Positions 1-7,219 of a stretch of DNA of 23,922 nt are shown one piece after another. The notes under the pieces were generated by a model that was given only the letters and a program-made list of their open reading frames with translations, did no database searches and had not been told where the DNA came from. Each line of letters opens with the position of its first letter. Within the stretch, counting starts at the first letter, position 1. The translations under genes and the position numbers were made by a program. This DNA comes from Candidatus Omnitrophota bacterium (GTDB taxonomy: Bacteria; Ratteibacteria; UBA8468; B48-G9; JAFGKM01): positions 705-24,626 of the forward strand of contig JAMWBY010000011.1 of NCBI GenBank assembly GCA_023818745.1, read 5' to 3'.

Positions 1-1
1 A

Positions 2-199
2 TTTAATCCAATATTACAAGCAAAAAAATTTGACCCTCAAGGTATATATATTAAGAAATATATTCCAGAACTTAAAGACCAACCTATTAGTTTTATTCAT
101 GACCCACTGAATTATAAATTAAAATATTATAAACCAATTGTTGACCACTTCAAACAAATTTCATTATTTAGAAGAATATATTTTAAGGATTTTTTGTGA
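2..199 (+). CDS. phrB: Deoxyribodipyrimidine photolyase, C-terminal end (partial)
   Basis: The window opens inside this gene, and only the last 65 codons before the TGA at 197-199 are present. The reading frame gives FNPILQAKKFDP, then G-x-YIKKYIPEL, and later YKPIVDHFKQ. The photolyase/cryptochrome FAD-binding domain ends in the same way (FNP-x-x-Q-x-x-KFDP-x-G-x-YI-R/K-x-x-PEL, then a P-x-PIVDH tail). The family repairs UV-induced pyrimidine dimers using light and FADH-. The catalytic and antenna parts lie upstream of the window, so the subclass cannot be judged. The gene runs towards the tRNA on the opposite strand, with a GC-rich palindrome between them. I am fairly sure of the family from this tail alone. 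Confidence 0.8.
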   Translation, partial: FNPILQAKKFDPQGIYIKKYIPELKDQPISFIHDPLNYKLKYYKPIVDHFKQISLFRRIYFKDFL

Positions 200-217
200 A
201 CCATTATTCTCTCTTTA

Positions 218-258
218 TTTTCCCCTGCCCACCTCGTAGGTGGGCAGAAAGGGGAAAA
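218..258. repeat. GC-rich perfect palindrome between convergent genes
   Basis: Bases 225-234 (CTGCCCACCT) pair perfectly with 238-247 (AGGTGGGCAG) around a three-base CGT loop. An outer arm TTTTCCCC (218-225) pairs again with GGGGAAAA (251-258) after a four-base bulge. This is strikingly GC-rich for the surrounding DNA. It lies between the 3' ends of the photolyase gene (+) and tRNA-Asn (-), so it could stop transcription both ways. However, no uridine tract follows on either strand, so a dispersed palindromic repeat is at least as likely. Confidence 0.75.
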
Positions 259-259
259 G

Positions 260-331
260 CTCCGGTGGTAGGATTCGAACCTACAACCTTGCGGTTAACA
301 GCCGCCTGCTCTACCGTTGAGCTACACCGGA
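260..331 (-). tRNA. tRNA-Asn (anticodon GTT)
   Basis: The minus strand folds as a full cloverleaf of 72 bases. The acceptor stem TCCGGTG pairs with CACCGGA, the D arm is GCTC-AACGGTA-GAGC, the anticodon loop is CTGTTAA with anticodon GTT, and the T arm is GTAGG-TTCGAAT-CCTAC. The discriminator base is G, as expected for tRNA-Asn. The top pair of the anticodon stem is a G-A mismatch. The 3' CCA is not encoded (GC is followed by TTTT), so it must be added by tRNA nucleotidyltransferase. A near-consensus promoter lies directly upstream. Confidence 0.95.
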
Positions 332-340
332 ATATAATAT

Positions 341-369
341 ATTATACCAATTTTTTGAATTTGTATCAA
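341..369 (-). promoter_or_regulatory. Promoter of tRNA-Asn (TTGATA-17-TATAAT)
   Basis: On the minus strand TTGATA (369-364) is followed by exactly 17 bases and then TATAAT (346-341). This is a near-perfect sigma-70-type promoter whose -10 box ends 9 bases before the first tRNA base. Confidence 0.8.
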
Positions 370-384
370 CTCTTTGTAAACAGT

Positions 385-413
385 TTTTTTTAAAACAAAG
401 TATATGGTAAAAT
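385..413 (+). promoter_or_regulatory. Putative promoter of the dTDP-sugar operon, leaderless
   Basis: TAAAAT at 408-413, preceded by TGG (TG-N-TAAAAT, an extended -10 form), ends 6 bases before the ATG at 420. The -35 position (about 385-390) is only T-rich. No Shine-Dalgarno sequence precedes the ATG, so the transcript probably starts at or next to the start codon. A 6-bp inverted repeat, CTTTGT (372-377) and ACAAAG (395-400), spans the -35 zone and could be an operator, though this is weak evidence. Confidence 0.5.
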
Positions 414-419
414 GTAAAC

Positions 420-881
420 ATGGAATTGATAGAAGGTGTAAAAATAAAATTTTTAAAGATTATACCTGACGAAAGAGGCAGATTAATAGAAATTTTAAGA
501 AGAGATGATGAAATATTTAGTGAATTTGGACAGGTATATATTACTACTGCTTATCCAGAAGTTGTTAAAGCATGGCATTCTCATAGGTTTCAGGATGATA
601 ATTTAACTGTTATAAAAGGTATGGCAAAAATTGTTTTATATGACTTAAGAGAAGGCAGTCCCACCTATAAAAAAATAAATGAGTTTTTTGTCGGAGAATA
701 CAATCCCATTTTAATTCATATTCCACGACTTATATGGCATGGATTTAAATGTATAAGTGAGAGCGAATGTATTGTTCTAAATATACCTACTAATGTATAT
801 AACTATGAAAATCCAGATGAATTGAGATTGCCTTTTGATACACCGGAGATACCTTACAACTGGGAAAGGAGGAATTATTGA
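420..881 (+). CDS. rfbC: Short dTDP-4-dehydrorhamnose 3,5-epimerase-like cupin (RmlC family)
   Basis: This 153-residue protein is an RmlC-type cupin, the family that epimerises dTDP-4-keto-6-deoxyglucose at C3 and/or C5. Visible signatures are DERGRLIEI near the start, KAWHSHRFQDD (residues 50-60), IKGMAKIVLYDLREGSPTY, PRLIWHGFK and a late NVYNYENPDELR segment. His53 lines up with the RmlC catalytic histidine and a late tyrosine with the acid. The arginine of the usual RGLH motif is replaced by KAWH. It is about 30 residues shorter than classical RmlC, a variant also seen next to sugar-nucleotide genes in other prokaryotes, so it may act on a different keto sugar. It is first in an operon with the nucleotidyltransferase and dehydratase genes, and its TGA overlaps the next TTG start. 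Confidence 0.82.
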   Translation: MELIEGVKIKFLKIIPDERGRLIEILRRDDEIFSEFGQVYITTAYPEVVKAWHSHRFQDDNLTVIKGMAKIVLYDLREGSPTYKKINEFFVGEYNPILIHIPRLIWHGFKCISESECIVLNIPTNVYNYENPDELRLPFDTPEIPYNWERRNY

Positions 882-1603
882 AAGGAGTAGTTCTTGCTGG
901 TGGTCTTGGAACAAGGTTATATCCTTTAACAAAAGTTACAAATAAACATCTTCTTCCAATTTATAACAAACCTATGATTTATTATCCAATTCAGACACTT
1001 GTTGAAGCAGGAATAAGAGATATTTTGATTGTTACAGGAGGAAATTCAGCAGGTGATTTTTTAAGACTTCTTGGAAATGGAAAAGAGTTTGGACTATCTC
1101 ATTTAAGTTTTGTTTACCAGGAAGGGGAACGTGGAATTGCAGATGCTCTTTCATTGGCTGAACATTTTTCTGATAGTGATAAAATGGTTGTAATTCTTGG
1201 TGATAATATTATTGAGAAGAGTATAAAACATGAGGTTAAAATTTTTGAAAAACAGGAAAAAGGAGCAAGAATATTGTTAAAAGAAGTTGAAAATCCAGAA
1301 AGGTTTGGAGTGCCTGAAATTAAGGATGGAAAGATAATAAGAATAATTGAAAAACCCAAAATTCCTCCTTCAAATTATGCTGTAACTGGAATTTATATGT
1401 ATGATAATCAGGTTTTTGATATAATAAGAACTTTAAAACCATCAGAAAGAGGAGAACTTGAAATAACAGATGTGAATAATAGATATCTTGAAATGGGACA
1501 ACTTACTTATGGAATTCTTGATGGTTGGTGGACTGATGCGGGAACTTTTGAGTCACTTTTAAGAGCAAATATACTTGTTGCTGAGAAAGAGAAAAGAAAA
1601 TGA
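878..1603 (+). CDS. rfbA: Glucose-1-phosphate thymidylyltransferase (short form)
   Basis: This enzyme joins glucose-1-phosphate to dTTP, giving dTDP-glucose, the first step of dTDP-deoxysugar synthesis in the cytoplasm. The nucleotide-binding signature GGLGTRLYPLT sits at residues 8-18, followed by KHLLPIYNKPMIYYPI, GDNI, EKP and GWWTDAGT near the end, all typical of RmlA. At 241 residues it lacks the C-terminal extension of the roughly 290-residue enterobacterial enzyme, like the short RmlA forms of many archaea and candidate phyla. The start is a TTG inside TTGA, overlapping the rfbC stop by four bases, with AAAGGAGG just upstream (867-874). It ends in an ATGA overlap with rfbB, so the three genes are translationally coupled. 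Confidence 0.9.
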   Translation: MKGVVLAGGLGTRLYPLTKVTNKHLLPIYNKPMIYYPIQTLVEAGIRDILIVTGGNSAGDFLRLLGNGKEFGLSHLSFVYQEGERGIADALSLAEHFSDSDKMVVILGDNIIEKSIKHEVKIFEKQEKGARILLKEVENPERFGVPEIKDGKIIRIIEKPKIPPSNYAVTGIYMYDNQVFDIIRTLKPSERGELEITDVNNRYLEMGQLTYGILDGWWTDAGTFESLLRANILVAEKEKRK

Positions 1604-2592
1604 AATTAGTAGTTACAGGTGGAGCAGGGTTCATTGGCTCAAATTTTATTAAATATATTCTTGAAAAATATCCTGATTACAAAATTTTAAATATAGATAA
1701 ACTTACTTATGCAGGAAATCTTGAAAATTTAAAAGAAGTTGAGTTCAATTCAAATTATAAGTTTTTAAAAAAAGATATATGCGACTTAGATATTGAAGAT
1801 TTTATAGATAACTACGATGTTATTATCAATTTTGCAGCAGAAAGTCATGTGGATAGAGCAATCTACCAGCCAGATATTTTTTTAAAGACAGATATTTTTG
1901 GAACATTTAATTTACTTGAAGTTTCAAGGAAAAAAAATATAAGATTTATCCAGATTAGTACTGATGAAGTTTATGGAAGTATTGAGGAAGGTAGTTTTGA
2001 TGAAAAGGCCCCTTTAAATCCTTCAAACCCATATTCAAGTAGTAAAGCAGGTGCAGATTTATTGGTACTTGCATATTTTAAAACATATAGAATTTCTGTA
2101 AATGTTATAAGAAGTTGTAATAATTATGGACCCCATCAATATCCTGAAAAATTTATACCATTAATGATAACTAATGCTCTTGAAGATAAAAAATTGCCAA
2201 TTTATGGAGATGGGCTTTATAAAAGAGAATGGATTTTTGTTTTAGATAATTGTAAAGCTATAGATGTCATTTTACATAAAGGCAAAGATGGAGAGATTTA
2301 TAATGTTTCATCTGAGTTCAGTATTACTAATATTGAGGTAGCACAAAAAATATTGAAATTGCTTGGAAAGAAAGAAGATTTGATTGAGTTTGTTAAAGAT
2401 AGACCAGGACATGATAGAAGATATAGTATAAAATGTGAAAAAATAAAAAAACTTGGTTGGGCTTCTGAAATTGATTTTGAAACTGGACTTGGGTTAACTA
2501 TAAAATGGTATATTGAAAATAAAAAATGGTGGCAAAAAATAAAAGAAAACAAACAATTCCTTTCTCATTACAAAAAAACTTATAAGAAATAA
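1600..2592 (+). CDS. rfbB: dTDP-glucose 4,6-dehydratase
   Basis: This NAD-dependent extended short-chain dehydrogenase converts dTDP-glucose to dTDP-4-keto-6-deoxyglucose. The 330 residues show TGGAGFIGSNF (6-16) for NAD binding, FAAESHVDR, STDEVYG (120-126) with the catalytic Thr-Asp-Glu trio, and YSSSK (Tyr145, Lys149). RSCNNYGPHQYPEKFIP and the REWIFVLDNCKAI region are also standard for RmlB; the latter is normally REWLYVEDHCRAI, so DHC has become DNC here. It is the last gene of the operon. No RmlD reductase follows, so the end product (rhamnose or another deoxysugar) is not fixed by this locus. The gene converges on the outer-membrane gene with only three bases between the stop codons. 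Confidence 0.93.
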   Translation: MKLVVTGGAGFIGSNFIKYILEKYPDYKILNIDKLTYAGNLENLKEVEFNSNYKFLKKDICDLDIEDFIDNYDVIINFAAESHVDRAIYQPDIFLKTDIFGTFNLLEVSRKKNIRFIQISTDEVYGSIEEGSFDEKAPLNPSNPYSSSKAGADLLVLAYFKTYRISVNVIRSCNNYGPHQYPEKFIPLMITNALEDKKLPIYGDGLYKREWIFVLDNCKAIDVILHKGKDGEIYNVSSEFSITNIEVAQKILKLLGKKEDLIEFVKDRPGHDRRYSIKCEKIKKLGWASEIDFETGLGLTIKWYIENKKWWQKIKENKQFLSHYKKTYKK

Positions 2593-2595
2593 AAA

Positions 2596-3888
2596 CTAAA
2601 ATTTAAATGCAAGTTCCCATCTAAAGAAGAAAGAATTCTCATGTGTTGCTGGATAATATTCTCCAGGCACAAAATATTCAAACCAGAAATGGCTTGAAAT
2701 ATTTGGTGTAAATTTGTGTCTTAATATCAATGTTGGGATATGGCCTCTGGTTAAACTTGTTGTTCCGAGTCCAAAAGTTGGATTAGGTTGGTTTGCTCTA
2801 AAATAATTATATGATAGAGATAAACTTGTGTCTTTTGTTAATAGTAAATTTAAAGATGTCCTCCATAGGTTATAATTTGTAAATTTTGCTATTTCTCCAT
2901 CATAAAAATAATAATAAAGAAGTAATTCGCTTATCCAAGGCCACTTTCCATATAATGGATCCCATCCCTCATCTTTTGTTGTTGTATCGGGATTGTCTCC
3001 TGATAAATAAGCAAATCCAATATCAATTGATGGCATAAATTTTACTTCTTTAAAAGTTCTTGTTAAAAATAAATATCCACCAAAACCCTGTTTGTCATTT
3101 CCATTGGCGTAATTTCCCCATTGATAAGCAAGTTCCCCTCTCAATTTCCACGGGTCAAATTTATAAACTGCTCTTGTTCCAATGGTATTTAATCCTAAAG
3201 CAGGTGTTGTAATAGTTCCTATAGTATATGCATCCCTGTCTATATAGATGTAGTATGGTTCAAGTGAAATTTTTTGAGAAGGATTTAATTTCCCATAAAG
3301 AATAACTCCTTTTTCTTCTGAATTTACAAGTTTTTTGTGGACATCATTAATTATAGGCATAAAGTCCTCAACTGGGTCATAAAGAAAAATTAAATCAATT
3401 AAATTTTTTTCGTTAAAATGATATGTTGCTTTTAAAGCATTAAAATAAAATGTTCTTGAACCATCACCAGGAGTTCCTTCCATAATTATAAAACCTTCAC
3501 CATATTGCATTAAAAGGTCCTGTCTTCCAATTTTTAAATCCCAATTTGAATTAAAAAGTTTTTTGAATTCAAAATAAAGGTTTTCAAAAATAAATTCATC
3601 GTCGCTTCTACTTCTTCCTCTTGAAAGAAAACCACCTTTTTCAACATAAAATCTTGGTTCCCCTGAAAATCTTATAAATATAGTATTATTTCCGTTAATA
3701 TCCCATTTTCCCCATAAAGAAAGTTTAACTCTAAAATAGTTATCATCTTCATAGCCCGAAGGAGGCGCAGGAGCAAAAATTCCTCCCAGATATTCTTCTC
3801 TTAATCTTAAATCAAAACCATAATCAAATTTTACTTCACCCCAAACAAATAATCCAATAATCAAAAACAAAAAAATCAATTTTTTCAT
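2596..3888 (-). CDS. Outer-membrane beta-barrel, alginate-export-like porin
   Basis: This 430-residue protein begins with a Sec signal peptide (MKKLIFLFLIIGLFVWGEV), so it is exported. The rest is an alternation of short polar and aromatic strands with glycine-rich turns, ending in ELAFKF; the C-terminal phenylalanine is the usual signal for BAM-mediated barrel insertion. The stretch NLYFEFKKLF through LKIGRQDLLMQYGEGFIIMEGTPGDGSRT resembles the alginate-export (AlgE-like) barrel family. A strong ribosome site (AAAGGAGGGG) lies just before the ATG. It closes the minus-strand operon with two aryl-CoA ligases and a symporter, so I infer that it lets the shared substrate cross the outer membrane. 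The substrate is unknown, and the family name does not imply alginate. Confidence 0.75.
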   Translation of the reverse strand: MKKLIFLFLIIGLFVWGEVKFDYGFDLRLREEYLGGIFAPAPPSGYEDDNYFRVKLSLWGKWDINGNNTIFIRFSGEPRFYVEKGGFLSRGRSRSDDEFIFENLYFEFKKLFNSNWDLKIGRQDLLMQYGEGFIIMEGTPGDGSRTFYFNALKATYHFNEKNLIDLIFLYDPVEDFMPIINDVHKKLVNSEEKGVILYGKLNPSQKISLEPYYIYIDRDAYTIGTITTPALGLNTIGTRAVYKFDPWKLRGELAYQWGNYANGNDKQGFGGYLFLTRTFKEVKFMPSIDIGFAYLSGDNPDTTTKDEGWDPLYGKWPWISELLLYYYFYDGEIAKFTNYNLWRTSLNLLLTKDTSLSLSYNYFRANQPNPTFGLGTTSLTRGHIPTLILRHKFTPNISSHFWFEYFVPGEYYPATHENSFFFRWELAFKF

Positions 3889-3900
3889 ATCCCCTCCTTT

Positions 3901-4311
3901 TTAAAATTCAATTAATTTATAACCCCTTTCTTTTAAAATTTTCTCAACTATTTTAACATTCTTAACTTTTAAAATCAAGACCGCTTTTATTCCCTCTGTG
4001 GTTATAAATCCATAAGCATCTTCTATATTTATTTTATGTTTTTCAAGAATTTTTGCGATTTTATGAAATGAACCAACTTTATCAGGTATTTCAACAACTA
4101 CTACATCTTGTAAAGAAACAAGAAAATTATTTTCCTGTAAAATATTATATGCCTTTTGGTTATTATCTGTCATAATTTTTATAATTCCAAAACTTCCACT
4201 ATCAGCAATTGTCATTGCTTTTAGGTTTATTTTTGCCTTTCCAAGAATTTCTGTAATTTTACTTATTTTTCCGGGTTTATTTTCAACAAAAATTGATATT
4301 TGTTTTCCCAT
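3901..4311 (-). CDS. Tandem ACT-domain protein (second copy)
   Basis: The 136 residues contain two ACT domains back to back. The first (about 1-66) begins KQISIFVENKPGKISKITEIL; the second (about 68-136) begins VVVEIPDKVGSFHKIAKILEK. Each has the ligand-loop pattern of a conserved Pro/Val-Gly pair after a beta strand. ACT domains bind small ligands, usually amino acids. Stand-alone tandem ACT proteins are commonly encoded beside phenylacetate-CoA ligases in anaerobes and archaea, where a regulatory role is assumed. One base separates its ATG from the stop of the ligase at 4313. A paralogue of the same size lies at 7220, so the ligase-ACT pair occurs twice. The ligand cannot be read from sequence. 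Confidence 0.85.
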   Translation of the reverse strand: MGKQISIFVENKPGKISKITEILGKAKINLKAMTIADSGSFGIIKIMTDNNQKAYNILQENNFLVSLQDVVVVEIPDKVGSFHKIAKILEKHKINIEDAYGFITTEGIKAVLILKVKNVKIVEKILKERGYKLIEF

Positions 4312-4312
4312 T

Positions 4313-5632
4313 TTATAATCTCCTTTTGTCTATTACTCTTTTTGCCTTTCCTGTTGTTGTTGGTAAAGTTCCAGGTCCGACAAGTTCAACAATAGGTGTT
4401 ACAAGTATTTTTTCTTTTAACTCATCCCTTATTTTTTCTTGTAAATTTCTAAGTTCATTTATTTCACCTTTGAAAAATTCTTTCTTTATTTCAACTTGAA
4501 TAGTTAAAATATCAAGTCCTTGTTTTCTATCAATAATAATTTGATAATTTTTGTCAACTTCTGGAAATCCCATTATAACAGTTTCTATTTGTGATGGGAA
4601 AATATTTACTCCTTTCACAATAAACATATCATCTACTCTTCCTTTTATTCTCATTATTCTTCTATGTGTTCTGCCGCAATTACATTTTTCTTTTATAATC
4701 TTTGTTAAATCACCAGTTCTGTATCTTATCAATGGCATTCCTTCTCTTTTTAATGTAGTAAGAACAAGTTCTCCTTCCTCTCCTTCTTCAACAATTTTAT
4801 TGGTTTTAGGATTTATAATTTCCATATAGTAACTATCTTCCCATAAGTGTAGGCCATCTTTATAAGGACATTCAAACGCAACACCAGGGCCATTCATTTC
4901 AGAAAGACCATAGCAATTAAAAACATTTATTTTAAAAATAGTTTCAAGTTTTTTTCTTGTATTTTCAGAATATGGTTCTGCTCCAACAACTGCAATTTTT
5001 AAATTAAAGTCCTCTGAAGGTGAAAGTCCTATTTCTTCAATATAATGGGCAAGATAGAGTAAATAACTCGGAGTTATATGGATTGCTGTTGTTTTAAGTT
5101 CTCTCATAAGTTCAATCTGTTTTTCTGTATTGCCTATACCTGCAGGAATTATAAGCGCTCCTATTTTTTCTGCTCCATAATGAAGGCCAAGTCCTCCTGT
5201 AAAAAGTCCATAACTCATCATATTCTGAAAAATATCCTCTTTTCTCATCCCAATCATATATAAACATCTTGCGACTAAATCTGCCCATATTTCAATATCT
5301 TTTTTTGTGTGGAAAATATATTTTGACCTTCCTGTTGTTCCTGAAGAACTATGAACCCTTACAATATTTTTTAAATCGGTTGTAATAAAGTCAAAAGGAC
5401 TGTTTTTAAGAAGATCTTCTTTTGTTGTAAATGGACTTTTTTCTAAATCTTCAAAACTTTTAATTTTTTTAATATTTTTTAATCTTTCTCTGTAAAACTC
5501 ACTTTTTTTTGCTCTTTCAATTGAATAATTTAAATTTTCAAGTTGTAGCTCCTTTATTTTTTTTCTCTCCAAGGTTTCAATATCTTTATCCCAGAAATCA
5601 AGATTTAATAAAGGCGCCTGTTTTTGTTTCAT
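4313..5632 (-). CDS. paaK: Phenylacetate-CoA ligase family (second copy)
   Basis: This is an adenylate-forming enzyme of the PaaK family, 439 residues as usual for the group, which activates aryl or other carboxylic acids to CoA thioesters with ATP. Motifs are SSSGTTGRSK (phosphate loop), YGLFTGGLGLHYGAEK, CYGLSEMNGPGVAFEC, RYRTGDL, and the C-terminal region with KGVNIFPSQIE and GKAKRVID. A CNCGRTHRR segment gives a small cysteine cluster. The gene starts inside the symporter gene, with a 35-base overlap. GAAGGGA before the ATG is an acceptable ribosome site, and no later in-frame start precedes the conserved FWDKDIE opening. It is an ancient paralogue of the ligase at 7654. In anaerobes such enzymes often work with indolepyruvate:ferredoxin oxidoreductase products (phenyl-, indole- or hydroxyphenylacetate). 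The actual substrate is inference. Confidence 0.88.
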   Translation of the reverse strand: MKQKQAPLLNLDFWDKDIETLERKKIKELQLENLNYSIERAKKSEFYRERLKNIKKIKSFEDLEKSPFTTKEDLLKNSPFDFITTDLKNIVRVHSSSGTTGRSKYIFHTKKDIEIWADLVARCLYMIGMRKEDIFQNMMSYGLFTGGLGLHYGAEKIGALIIPAGIGNTEKQIELMRELKTTAIHITPSYLLYLAHYIEEIGLSPSEDFNLKIAVVGAEPYSENTRKKLETIFKINVFNCYGLSEMNGPGVAFECPYKDGLHLWEDSYYMEIINPKTNKIVEEGEEGELVLTTLKREGMPLIRYRTGDLTKIIKEKCNCGRTHRRIMRIKGRVDDMFIVKGVNIFPSQIETVIMGFPEVDKNYQIIIDRKQGLDILTIQVEIKKEFFKGEINELRNLQEKIRDELKEKILVTPIVELVGPGTLPTTTGKAKRVIDKRRL

Positions 5633-7094
5633 TTAAAATCCCTTCAGATGTCTTTTTCGTGAATAAACTTACAAAAATCATAACAAAAACAGAAATTAAG
5701 AATGAATAAAAACTAAAATGAAATGGTAATGGTTTTACAAATTTATAATAACTACCAAAAATAAAAGCAGAGACAAAACCAGAAATCATTGACCAGATTG
5801 CTCCTTGTTTTGTTGCTTTTTTCCAGTAAAGACCAAAAAGGATTGGACTTACAAAAGTTGAAAGCATAATTCCTATTGCCATCCAGATAAGAAAAGCAAG
5901 TAATTGAGGAGGTTTAATCGCAAGAAAAAAACTTATTAAAGCAAAAATTATAATCCATATTCTGCTTATTAAAGTAATTTTTTTATCATCTGCATTTTTA
6001 TTTATAAGTTTTTTATAAAAATCCCATCCACAAGTACTTCCTATAACAAGTAAAAGTCGGTCTGTTGTTGACATAACCGCTGCCAGTATAATAACAGCAA
6101 AAAATCCAAGAAGTTTATCTCCAAAAACGTATTGCATTCCAGCAAGCATAGCATCATCAGGTTTCCCAATAGTTAATTTCCCATCAGACACAAGAGTTCT
6201 TACAGCCATTCCCGTAATTTTAACAAGAAACATAATGAATAAATATATTAAAAAAACAACAAGACCAGACCACTTAAAATGTTTTTTATCTTTAACTGCA
6301 ATTACATTATTTATTATATGTGGTCCTGAACCAAGTCCAAGAGCAAGAAGGAAAAAGAACGAAATTAAATATAAAGGAGTACAGAAAGCATAAGGTGCAT
6401 ATGGTGGATGCACTTGAGGAAAAGAAATTTTTACTAAATATGGGTCAATTTTTGTTAATGTTGTATTTATATATGTTAACCCGCCAGCACTTTTAATTAT
6501 AAAAGGAGTTGTTAACAAGACACCAAGAATTATTATCATTCCTTGAAACAAAGTAGTCCATGAAACAGCATAAAGCCCTCCAAGAAGAACATAAATTAAA
6601 ACAATTATTACACCAATAGTTAACGCCTGTAATTGACTTATCCCAAGAGCCCATTTTAAAACTATTGATATTGCTGTATATTGTCCAATAAGATAAATCA
6701 AAGAGGTTACAACAACAGCAAGTGAAGAAATAAATCTGACCCCAACATCACTTTCAAATCTATAAGATAAATAATCTTGCAAGGTTAAAAAATTTTTTTC
6801 TTTACATACAGAATATATTTTATATCCATAAAGTGTAATTGCTATTGCACATGTTAAAGGAACAAATATTTGCTCCCAGAAACTTGGCCATCCAGCGACA
6901 AATCCAAGTCCTGTAACTCCAAGAATTGTCATACCGCTTGTAGTTGAGCCCAAAATTAACATAACAAAAATCCAAAAGCCCAATGATTTTCCAGCAACTA
7001 TATAATCAGAAGCATTTTTAATTTTCCTACTTGCAATTGCACCTATATAAAGCATAAACAAAAGATACAGAAAAATAATTATAAATTTTGCCAC
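5598..7094 (-). CDS. Sodium:solute symporter (SSS family)
   Basis: This polytopic inner-membrane protein of 498 residues has about 13 hydrophobic segments. Family features are ASDYIVAGKSLGFW near the first helices, LILGSTTSGMTILG in helix 2, TLQDYLSYRF, GGLYAVSWTTLFQG, and AAVMSTTDRLLLVIG in the distal half. This pattern is closest to solute symporters for monocarboxylates (acetate/phenylacetate-permease-like). The GTG start at 7092-7094 follows AAAAGGAGAAAAA, 14 bases after the small membrane ORF. Its position between two aryl-CoA-ligase/ACT pairs suggests that it imports the acid the ligases activate, driven by Na+. The C-terminus overlaps the next ligase gene by 35 bases. Substrate specificity is not visible in the sequence. 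Confidence 0.88.
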   Translation of the reverse strand: MAKFIIIFLYLLFMLYIGAIASRKIKNASDYIVAGKSLGFWIFVMLILGSTTSGMTILGVTGLGFVAGWPSFWEQIFVPLTCAIAITLYGYKIYSVCKEKNFLTLQDYLSYRFESDVGVRFISSLAVVVTSLIYLIGQYTAISIVLKWALGISQLQALTIGVIIVLIYVLLGGLYAVSWTTLFQGMIIILGVLLTTPFIIKSAGGLTYINTTLTKIDPYLVKISFPQVHPPYAPYAFCTPLYLISFFFLLALGLGSGPHIINNVIAVKDKKHFKWSGLVVFLIYLFIMFLVKITGMAVRTLVSDGKLTIGKPDDAMLAGMQYVFGDKLLGFFAVIILAAVMSTTDRLLLVIGSTCGWDFYKKLINKNADDKKITLISRIWIIIFALISFFLAIKPPQLLAFLIWMAIGIMLSTFVSPILFGLYWKKATKQGAIWSMISGFVSAFIFGSYYKFVKPLPFHFSFYSFLISVFVMIFVSLFTKKTSEGILNETKTGAFIKS

Positions 7095-7108
7095 TTTTTT
7101 CTCCTTTT

Positions 7109-7207
7109 TTATTTAAATTTTATTGCCCAAATAAGAAGTAAAAAAATTATAATCAAAGGGCTTAAAATAAAAAATGTTAAAAAAGTTGAAAAAGGAAGTC
7201 CAAACAT
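7109..7207 (-). CDS. 32-residue membrane peptide, putative symporter small accessory protein
   Basis: The minus strand encodes MFGLPFSTF, then a single hydrophobic helix (about residues 9-29, rich in Leu/Ile/Phe) and a short IKFK tail before TAA. A good ribosome site (AAAAAGGAGAAAA) precedes the ATG. The peptide ends 14 bases before the symporter's GTG and starts 12 bases after the ACT gene stop, so it fills exactly the gap in the operon. Very short single-helix proteins beginning M-[FL]-G-L are known directly upstream of some SSS symporters and are annotated as symporter small accessory proteins. I recognise the pattern, not a specific homologue. The function is probably assembly or stability of the transporter, by inference. 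Confidence 0.65.
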   Translation of the reverse strand: MFGLPFSTFLTFFILSPLIIIFLLLIWAIKFK

Positions 7208-7219
7208 TTTTCTCCTTTT

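Noticed and set aside
196..393. 65-codon frame on the + strand across the tRNA gene
   Set aside because: It is the antisense of tRNA-Asn; the GFEPTTLRLTAAC stretch is the well-known false protein from the reverse strand of tRNA genes.
2585..2600. Terminator between the convergent rfbB and outer-membrane genes
   Set aside because: Only three bases separate the stops and no GC stem with a T-tract can be seen there; the same is true at 19185-19198 and near 22580.
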